DNA of 37,266 nt from JAPLMW01 sp964619675 (GTDB lineage: Bacteria; Planctomycetota; Phycisphaerae; Sedimentisphaerales; UBA12454): the NCBI GenBank assembly GCA_964619675.1, contig CAZUEO010000027.1, positions 1-37,266 of the forward strand. The letters run 5' to 3'. Of this stretch, positions 32,419 to 37,266 are shown one piece after another. The first letter of the stretch is position 1. Every line of letters starts with the position of its first letter. Below the pieces are notes generated by a model. It ran no database searches and had not been told where the DNA came from. It saw only the letters and a program-made list of their open reading frames with translations. A program made the translations under genes and the position numbers.

Positions 32419-32949
32419 AATATCACATCCTTATATATTTTGCGTTTATAATACTCGTTTTCGCAGCAATTTGCAACAAATTGGTTTAGCCCCGCCATCT
32501 TCGCATGGCGGGGTTCTACTGGCAGGGTTCGTCAAAATCCGAAAGCCTGCCGATTTATTCGGCAGGTTATATCCTCTGGCGGACAATGGCGGCGTTTTTT
32601 TCACTTTACCGGCAGGCAATAACAGATAAAATCAGGCCTATGAAAACTGCCTTAAGGCAGGCAGCGCGTGGCGAATGCCGCCCACGAGCCACGGGAACCG
32701 AGCTACGAGTCACGAAACCGTGTCCGTTACAAGGCATCGTACAAAATCACCAAAAGGCAGTTAGGGTACCTTGCAGGGAGGGTGAAAGTATTGCAGAGAC
32801 TTACGAAAACGGTCTGCAAGGAGAAGATAGAAAACTTTATCTAACCACGGATTTGGCTTGATACCGGCCACGACAAGGTTAAAATCTGCCTTGGCAGCGT
32901 ATTTGATACCTAACCAGTAAATAGAAGCTTTAATTTAAAGGAGAAAAAA
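32419..32949. other. Gene-free stretch with stem-loops and degenerate repeats
   Basis: About 530 bases. It contains stem-loops CCCCGCCAT/ATGGCGGGG (32491-32514) and CCTGCCGA/TCGGCAGG (about 32547-32567), the palindrome TGCCTTAAGGCA (about 32648-32659), a run of similar words (acgagccacg, gagctacgag) near 32680-32720, and one 'ctaaccacggattt' repeat unit at 32841-32854. Open frames crossing it lack start signals and family resemblance. The 3' part ends in the ribosome binding site of the small gene at 32950. Confidence 0.5.
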
Positions 32950-33138
32950 ATGGCTGGTAACGAAGAATGTAAAAAAGACGGACATGAAATGCATATGTGT
33001 GCCTTGAAAGCAGAAGGCTTTGCCGAGAAGGACCCAGAGGCCTACAAAAAACTAACCGATAATCCAAAATACAAGTGCGGCAACTGCGGCGCACAGGCAA
33101 ACAGCAGTGAAAATCTCTGTAACCCCGTAGAACTATAA
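32950..33138 (+). CDS. Small Cys-rich, probably metal-binding protein
   Basis: This 62-residue acidic protein has AAAGGAG six bases before the ATG, one of the best ribosome binding sites in the window. It has cysteines at CKKDGHEMHMC near the start and a C-terminal KYKCGNCGAQANSSENLC. The C-x2-C plus later Cys with nearby His suggests a zinc-ribbon-like knuckle or an iron site. It has no signal peptide and no membrane segment, so it is cytoplasmic. Small proteins with a similar C-terminal CGxCGxxAxxxxxLCxP pattern are seen in anaerobes, but I know of no function. It is flanked by long repeat-rich intergenic regions and appears monocistronic. Confidence 0.75.
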   Translation: MAGNEECKKDGHEMHMCALKAEGFAEKDPEAYKKLTDNPKYKCGNCGAQANSSENLCNPVEL

Positions 33139-33317
33139 ACAAAACCCTGACAGACACGGATTACACAGAGGATGCGAAAAAACCTGCTTTTCTATCTGGT
33201 TTAACGATATAATGTTTCTTTAATGCCGGAAGAAAGAAGATTTATGATTTGTTATTGCAGATTTCAGCAGGATAGAATAGCGAAGAGAAAACGATGAACA
33301 AACAACGGGCAAAATTT

Positions 33318-33347
33318 GAGGATATTAGATAGGAGGATATTAGATAG
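33318..33347 (+). repeat. Perfect tandem 15-base duplication carrying an AGGAGG motif
   Basis: GAGGATATTAGATAG occurs twice back to back at 33318-33332 and 33333-33347. The junction forms AGGAGG, 22 bases before the ATG of the LapA-like gene. That is too far for an optimal ribosome binding site. Confidence 0.7.
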
Positions 33348-33358
33348 AAAGATTAAGA

Positions 33359-33589
33359 ATGAAAAAGTTTAAGATAATAACAATAGTAGTTGTATTAGTT
33401 TTAGTTCTGATAGTAATTTTGCAGAACACACAGTCTGTTGAAACGAAATTTCTTTTTGTCAAGATTGCTATGCCAAGAGCGTTTTTGTTAATGCTTACTT
33501 TTTTGTTCGGTTTTATTGCAGGATTATTGGTAACACTTCGTCTTGAAGGGAAAGTCGAAAAGAAACATAGAGATATTAATACAGTTTAA
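33359..33589 (+). CDS. LapA/DUF1049-like small inner-membrane protein
   Basis: The 76-residue protein has two membrane helices (about residues 5-22 and 40-63) separated by the signature QNTQSVETKFLFVKIAMPRA, followed by FLFGFIAGLLVTLRLEGKVEKK. This is the LapA/DUF1049 pattern (lipopolysaccharide assembly protein A domain). E. coli LapA works with LapB in controlling LpxC turnover, but many bacteria with this short protein lack that system, so the role here is open. No in-frame alternative start is available because a stop lies at 33341-33343. The ribosome binding site is poor and sits after a 15-base tandem duplication. Confidence 0.8.
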   Translation: MKKFKIITIVVVLVLVLIVILQNTQSVETKFLFVKIAMPRAFLLMLTFLFGFIAGLLVTLRLEGKVEKKHRDINTV

Positions 33590-33617
33590 GAAAAGATGCT
33601 TAAGCAACCGGCAACAT

Positions 33618-33642
33618 TCCGCCTTCGTTGAAACTACGGAGG
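33618..33642. repeat. Hairpin-forming intergenic repeat, copy 2
   Basis: Same framework as 15269-15294. The inner stem is GTT/AAC here instead of GCT/AGC, a paired change that keeps base pairing. The outer right arm is degenerate (GGAGGG). Confidence 0.55.
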
Positions 33643-33724
33643 GCAGGCTGCCGAAGCGGTTTTTATCAAATACTAAATCCTAAATACCATATACCATCGA
33701 TTCGCTGTGGCTTGGTGGTGAACA

Positions 33725-33783
33725 TAATCCGTTAAATCTGCGTAATCCGTGGTTAATTAAAATCTGCGTAATCTGCGTAATTA
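33725..33783 (-). repeat. Dispersed intergenic repeat, 36-base unit plus partial unit, copy 1
   Basis: The 36-base unit 33725-33760 differs at only two positions (T to C at both) from 34154-34189. It is followed directly by a partial unit (aatctgcgta twice). On the minus strand the unit reads through TTAACCACGGATTACGCAGA. Confidence 0.75.
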
Positions 33784-33917
33784 GCGTTTAAAAAACTCGT
33801 CCGCCTCCGGCGGATTTATACGTAACCGTTTAACGTAAGCCGTAACGAGCCTCGCAACCGCAACCGCTTAACGCTGTTTTAAATCTTCAATTTTCAATCC
33901 TTTAGCTACTATACTCG

Positions 33918-33935
33918 TATGCAGTATACTGCATA
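33918..33935. repeat. Perfect 18-base palindrome with a partial second copy
   Basis: TATGCAGTATACTGCATA is perfectly self-complementary. A second AGTATACTGCA copy follows at 33938-33948. No adjacent promoter or gene makes an operator role evident. Confidence 0.6.
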
Positions 33936-34113
33936 GTAGTATACTGCAATGAAGCATAGTTATAACGTTTATCTACTTTAAGGCGTAACTGTTTTTTGTT
34001 TCAACAAAGGCGCAGCCGAAAATTCAGGACGGCGGGCCGATGGCAAGTTTTACTTGCAAGCAAGGCTTGGCGTTTTGAATTAGGGCAATTGTTATTGCTG
34101 TTGAAATAAAAGT

Positions 34114-34146
34114 CTCTGTGTCCTCTGTGAGCTCTGTGGCTCTGTG
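34114..34146 (-). repeat. Four CTCTGTG units at 8-9 base spacing
   Basis: CTCTGTG occurs at 34114, 34123, 34132 and 34140. It resembles the CACAGAG-type intergenic repeats often seen beside 'accacggatta' repeats in environmental genomes (recalled, not checked). Confidence 0.65.
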
Positions 34147-34153
34147 GTAAAAG

Positions 34154-34189
34154 TAATCCGTTAAATCCGCGTAATCCGCGGTTAATTAA
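34154..34189 (-). repeat. Dispersed intergenic repeat, 36-base unit, copy 2
   Basis: 34 of 36 bases are identical to 33725-33760; both differences are T-to-C transitions. It ends 10 bases before the stop codon of the membrane protein gene at 34200. Confidence 0.75.
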
Positions 34190-34199
34190 CAATTCGAAC

Positions 34200-34880
34200 C
34201 TACAATTTCCAGTTCGAAGTGCCTTTAACTAATTTGTTCTGGATAATCATACCGACAAATGTTGTAAATATCAGCACGACGGGCAGAAACCAGTTATAGT
34301 CATTGACGAGCGACCTTATGAGGTCTGCGGATTCGGTCTGGCTCCGTTCGTAAAGATGCAGCAGTGCGAGCAGCCCGACAATTATCAGCACGGCGCCGCT
34401 GAGGCTTGTAAACAGCATTACCGCAATTCTAAAGACTATAAACGAAATCATACCGCCTGCGATTATTCCTATTATGGCCCCTGCCCAGATATATTCCTGC
34501 GGCATCCCGAAGGCAAACCATACGCCGCTTGTGATTATTCCGCCTGCCACGGCGCCGAGAATACTTACCGCCCATTTCATAAGCGGTACGGAAAGAGCGG
34601 CAAGCGCAACAAGCCCGATTATCCCGCCCCATAGTACTGAGCCTGTCATTTCGCCGATTCTCATACCTGCAAAAAGCCCGAGCATTCCGAAACATACCAC
34701 AGTAACTACTTTAAAGATTCGCCAGCCGTAGAACAGATAAACCGCTCCGAAAGACACTGCTATAAGGGCCTGCAGCCAGGTAAGCGTGCTTATCTGCTCC
34801 CAGATTAAATCTATCGGCACGACAAAAGTCTGCCCTGCGGTTCCCTGACCGGCCTGGGCAAGAATAAAAAGCGTATTCAT
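34200..34880 (-). CDS. Multi-pass membrane protein, TM198/DUF4203-like
   Basis: This 226-residue protein has about seven hydrophobic helices with many small residues: LQALIAVSFGAVYLFYGWRI, then VVCFGMLGLFAGMRIGE, GGIIGLVALAALSVPLM, VSILGAVAGGIITSGVWFAF, WAGAIIGIIAGGMISFIVF, AGAVLIIVGLLALL-type and FLPVVLIFTTFVGMIIQNKL. Repeated Gly pairs in the helices and a 'YGWRIFK' turn resemble the TM198/DUF4203 group of proteins with unknown role. A short periplasmic N-terminus precedes helix 1. AAGG lies about 7 bases before the ATG. The gene follows a related larger membrane protein after 39 bases, forming a two-gene operon. No transporter or enzyme motif is visible. Confidence 0.7.
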   Translation of the reverse strand: MNTLFILAQAGQGTAGQTFVVPIDLIWEQISTLTWLQALIAVSFGAVYLFYGWRIFKVVTVVCFGMLGLFAGMRIGEMTGSVLWGGIIGLVALAALSVPLMKWAVSILGAVAGGIITSGVWFAFGMPQEYIWAGAIIGIIAGGMISFIVFRIAVMLFTSLSGAVLIIVGLLALLHLYERSQTESADLIRSLVNDYNWFLPVVLIFTTFVGMIIQNKLVKGTSNWKL

Positions 34881-34919
34881 CTGATACCTTCTTTCTGTTC
34901 AATTTTTCCTATTGAATAC

Positions 34920-35741
34920 TCAGAGAGTGCGGAACCTGTTTTTTATTTCACTTTTTTCTTCCGGCAAATCTACTTTAATCTGTTTAGCCGGCGGCGGTGA
35001 AAGAATAAGCTGTACAGCCGTTCCTAAAATTATCATCGCTGCGAAAGCCGCCGTATAAAACCAGGGCTTTTGGGCGATATAGCTTACAGGTCTTGAACCT
35101 TTATAAAAAAGCAGCATAATCATCCCTGCAAAAATAACTGCTGAGCCGAGCGCAGAAGAAACCACAGCAATAAAAATTCGCGGAGCTGCCAGAGCGATAG
35201 CAACAGTAATCATCGCAGCCAAACCTGCACCGACGAAACTTTTAACAGGCGACGAGACGGCAGCTCCTTTAGCCCTGTCGACAAAGTACTCTGCCATTTG
35301 TGTCGTGATTTGCAGTGCTGTCGGTGCATCTATAACTATATTGCTTTGCTCGTATTCAGGCCAGGTCGGATAAGAATATTCCAAATAAAAATTATCCGCT
35401 GTAATTTCGGCAGCCGTCGATCCGCCGGCCAAAATTAGCATTATAACAAAAACGCTGACAGCGGCACCGAATATACCAAATACAATCCTGTTGATAATTA
35501 CTCCTGCCACCAGGCCGATTACACAGACTGCCAGAAGCACCCCGCCGGCGCATCTGCCAATAATAAAAACGCCGGCTGCAGCGACCACCACTCCTGCAAA
35601 TGCGCCGATTACCTTGCGCCAGCGCAGCCCTGCCAGCCAGATACACAGCCCCGCCAGAACAACCATTACCCCCAGTCCAGTCAAAAGCTGGCCGGGAAAT
35701 CTCTGAGCAAGACTCTGATAGTATTCCAACGCTTCAAGCAT
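34920..35741 (-). CDS. Multi-pass membrane protein related to the downstream gene product
   Basis: This 273-residue protein has early hydrophobic helices (LLTGLGVMVVLAGLCIWLAG, KVIGAFAGVVVAAAGVFIIG, GVLLAVCVIGLVAGVIINRI, AAVSVFVIMLILAGG). A hydrophilic loop of about 55 residues follows (about 105-160; FYLEYSYPTWPEYEQSN), then further helices (FVGAGLAAMITVAIALAA, FIAVVSSALGSAVIFAGMIM, FYTAAFAAMIILGTAVQLIL) and a charged cytoplasmic tail (KQIKVDLPEEKSEIKNRF). The helix composition and 'WRKVIGAFAGVV' start resemble its neighbour's 'WRIFKVVTVVCFGM', so the two may descend from one ancestor with an inserted loop here. No clear ribosome binding site. The function is unknown; a membrane scaffold or small-molecule channel cannot be excluded. 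Confidence 0.65.
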   Translation of the reverse strand: MLEALEYYQSLAQRFPGQLLTGLGVMVVLAGLCIWLAGLRWRKVIGAFAGVVVAAAGVFIIGRCAGGVLLAVCVIGLVAGVIINRIVFGIFGAAVSVFVIMLILAGGSTAAEITADNFYLEYSYPTWPEYEQSNIVIDAPTALQITTQMAEYFVDRAKGAAVSSPVKSFVGAGLAAMITVAIALAAPRIFIAVVSSALGSAVIFAGMIMLLFYKGSRPVSYIAQKPWFYTAAFAAMIILGTAVQLILSPPPAKQIKVDLPEEKSEIKNRFRTL

Positions 35742-35832
35742 ATTTATATTATCGGCCTAAAACGCACAAACTCTTGAGTCTAAAAGGGAGGGTTGTTTTA
35801 CCAGAATCTTAACCATAAATGCACTAAGCGAA

Positions 35833-35916
35833 TGCGGATGAGAGGAGTCGAACCTCCACGGGCGTAAGCCCACAGGCACCTGAAGCCTGCGCGTCTGCCA
35901 GTTCCGCCACATCCGC
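35833..35916 (-). tRNA. tRNA-Leu (anticodon CAG)
   Basis: Complete class II cloverleaf of 84 bases. Acceptor GCGGATG/CATCCGC, discriminator A, anticodon stem CAGGC/GCCTG with loop TTCAGGT (anticodon CAG), a long variable arm GTGGGCTTACGCCCGT and T-loop TTCGACT. The long variable arm is as expected for tRNA-Leu. CCA is not encoded. Confidence 0.96.
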
Positions 35917-36010
35917 TAAACGTAAATCACTTTAGCATTTCGGGCGCTGCGGTCAAGAAAAATTATACGTTTGGCCAGCACTCAATAGATACCGTAATAA
36001 TTTTGCGCAT

Positions 36011-36042
36011 AAAAAAGGCTGCCGTTGAGTACGGCAGCCTTT
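36011..36042 (-). terminator. Rho-independent terminator after the beta-helix protein gene
   Basis: Perfect 12-base stem AAAGGCTGCCGT (36014-36025) / ACGGCAGCCTTT (36031-36042) with loop TGAGT. On the minus strand it is followed by six T. It is placed 23 bases after the stop codon. Confidence 0.9.
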
Positions 36043-36064
36043 GAAATTTTAAACTTTTATGACC

Positions 36065-37266
36065 TTATATTCCGGCAGACCACAGCCAATTTTCAACAAA
36101 AACATCAAGGTCAAGCATATCAATCTTTCCGTCAGAAGGTGTGCCGATATCACACACAGGACTGTAATCACCCTGCCCTTTTTCGGTCAGCCAGGCAGCA
36201 GCCATAACAGCGAAATCCTGAAAGTCAACATCGCATTGATTATCGAAATCACCGATAGAAACATATGAAAGCTCGTAAGCGCCCATATCTACTATGTCGC
36301 TGCCGTCGCAATCTCCATCTACAATCCGTGCAAACCCATCAAGGTCAGTAGGCAGAACGGAACTATTATTGCCTGTATCAATGCAGGGCGATATCGACAG
36401 GAGATGAAAATCATTCGAATCGGCATCTGCAAAACACGGGTCGTCACCAATGCTGCCAACGTAATTGGGGTCATTAGCGTCAAAAGCACCCTTAATACAG
36501 CTGTAAGCGGCGCTACAGTCATACAATTCGTCGCCGTTATTCCACAGGATACAGTTCCTAACAGAGACGCTGCAATCCGGCGAAACTCTTTTAATTCCGT
36601 AGCTTGTGTTATTGGTGATAGTACAGTTATGGACTACTGGGCCGGTGTAAGCATCGACCTCCACTGCTGTATTATTGCCCCTGATGATACAATTCTTAAC
36701 TTGCAGACTGGCAGAGCCTACGGCGATACCTTCATTAGTGTTATCTTTAATAATACAGTTGTAGATGGATGGAACCGCATCGAATACATCCACGCCTATG
36801 CTGTTGTTTCTTATAACACAGTTATTTATTTGAGGGTACCCATTCATACAGTAAATACCGTTGGTGCCTCCCGTTACAGTTAATCCTATAAAATGAAATT
36901 CAAGTGCACTGCACCCGAATACAAATGTATTATCTGCACCATTACCGTCAATGATAGTTGCGTTAACAACATTCCAGTCGTCGGGGTCAATACTTGTGAT
37001 TGTAATATCCTCGTCGCTACAGTTGTAATCTCTCATGTCGATACTTTCATAATAAGTGCCGGGATACACCACGATTATATCTTTATCGTTGGCATCTTCC
37101 AGAGCTTCGTTAAGAGTGGCATACCACAAGTCGTCGGTAATATTATGCACGTTATTCGCTTCCTCCGGCACTGGAACAAGTTGGAAACCGTTGAGGTAGG
37201 TGTTGCCGGAATCGCTATGACCGGTAATCCCGTCGCCGCCGAAACCCCAGACAGTAACCTTGCCAT
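36065..37266 (-). CDS. Secreted right-handed beta-helix protein with C-terminal dockerin-like pair, 5'-truncated by window edge
   Basis: The frame stays open to the right edge, so the protein lacks its N-terminus; about 400 residues are present. It begins GKVTVWGFGGDGITGHSDSG. A parallel beta-helix follows, typical of pectate-lyase-like proteins (repeated 'NCxIxxNxxxGIxV' rungs: PQINNCVIRNNSIGVDV, SIYNCIIKDNTNEGIAV, VKNCIIRGNNTAVEV, VVHNCTITNNTSYGI). The last 70 residues have two calcium-loop-like segments, IGDFDNQCDVDFQDFAVMAAAW and SDGKIDMLDLDVFVENWLWS (shown in part), a dockerin-like pair. Carbohydrate lyase or binding is possible, but no catalytic residues can be placed. The GTG at 37171 is only an internal Val, not a start. 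Confidence 0.85.
   Translation of the reverse strand, partial: GKVTVWGFGGDGITGHSDSGNTYLNGFQLVPVPEEANNVHNITDDLWYATLNEALEDANDKDIIVVYPGTYYESIDMRDYNCSDEDITITSIDPDDWNVVNATIIDGNGADNTFVFGCSALEFHFIGLTVTGGTNGIYCMNGYPQINNCVIRNNSIGVDVFDAVPSIYNCIIKDNTNEGIAVGSASLQVKNCIIRGNNTAVEVDAYTGPVVHNCTITNNTSYGIKRVSPDCSVSVRNCILWNNGDELYDCSAAYSCIKGAFDANDPNYVGSIGDDPCFADADSNDFHLLSISPCIDTGNNSSVLPTDLDGFARIVDGDCDGSDIVDMGAYELSYVSIGDFDNQCDVDFQDFAVMAAAWLTEKGQGDYSPVCDIGTPSDGKIDMLDLDVFVENWLWSAGI

Larger units (their letters stand above)
33590..34199. other. Gene-free repeat-rich intergenic region
   Basis: About 610 bases with no credible gene. It holds a hairpin repeat copy (33618-33642), dispersed 'taatccg/gcgtaatc' units (33725-33783, 34154-34189), a GTATAC-centred palindrome (33918-33935), and four CTCTGTG units (34114-34146). 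It separates the plus-strand LapA-like gene from the convergent membrane protein gene. Confidence 0.7.

Noticed and set aside
32505..32861. 118-residue frame in the repeat-rich region before the small Cys-rich gene
   Set aside because: It runs through stem-loops and degenerate repeats, and its composition is not protein-like.
33590..34199. CRISPR array
   Set aside because: Repeats are few, unevenly spaced and degenerate, and no cas gene is in the window.
36404..36883. 159-residue plus-strand frame opposite the beta-helix gene
   Set aside because: Repetitive composition mirrors the helix rungs of the minus-strand gene; no signal of its own.

Overview
The window looks like part of a Planctomycetota genome, probably class Phycisphaerae (Sedimentisphaerales-like). 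This is inferred from several secreted proteins that end in dockerin-like Asp/Asn-rich modules, from the 'AYPPDNAAVLYYKA' secreted family next to ECF sigma factors, and from the mixture of housekeeping genes with xylan-degrading enzymes. No rRNA or marker gene here fixes the taxonomy. Both ends cut genes: glmS on the left loses its C-terminus, and a beta-helix secreted protein on the right loses its N-terminus.

Layout. 1-5.9 kb: glmS (minus), tRNA-Pro(UGG), a membrane methyltransferase-like gene, queG, then a PadR regulator with a strong promoter/operator palindrome and a long PadR-linked membrane protein, closed by a clear terminator. 5.9-11.9 kb: asnA (minus, probably from a GTG start), a divergent small membrane protein plus a glycosyltransferase, an OmpA-type lipoprotein, a prepilin peptidase and argG. 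12.2-15.2 kb: a Cache-HAMP-PAS histidine kinase with two stand-alone receivers. 15.4-19.9 kb: two tandem copies of a three-gene unit (ECF sigma factor, single-pass membrane protein, secreted protein), all on minus. 20-29.5 kb: a polysaccharide locus with a GH10 xylanase translationally coupled to an S74 (intramolecular chaperone) surface protein, a DUF5060/DUF4038 (GH140-like) protein, and a tandem pair of GH30 enzymes. The GH10 and both GH30 proteins carry the same N-terminal CBM22-like module. 29.5-37.3 kb: a nitroreductase, a dockerin-bearing secreted protein, tRNA-Val(GAC) with an unusual C33, an MTA phosphorylase, a small Cys-rich protein, a LapA-like protein, two related multi-pass membrane proteins, tRNA-Leu(CAG) and the partial beta-helix protein. 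Between 32.4 and 34.2 kb lie gene-poor stretches rich in short dispersed intergenic repeats.

How the parts may work together. The CBM-bearing GH10 and GH30 enzymes fit extracellular attack on (glucurono)xylan, and the DUF5060/DUF4038 enzyme probably handles a side chain or a pectic linkage. No transporter or SusCD pair is visible. The most interesting system is the duplicated ECF sigma / membrane protein / secreted protein unit. The PadR-linked protein at 4107-5717 appears to be a remote relative of the secreted component, fused to its own cytoplasmic and membrane segments. This suggests one extracellular domain family wired to two different kinds of transcription regulator.
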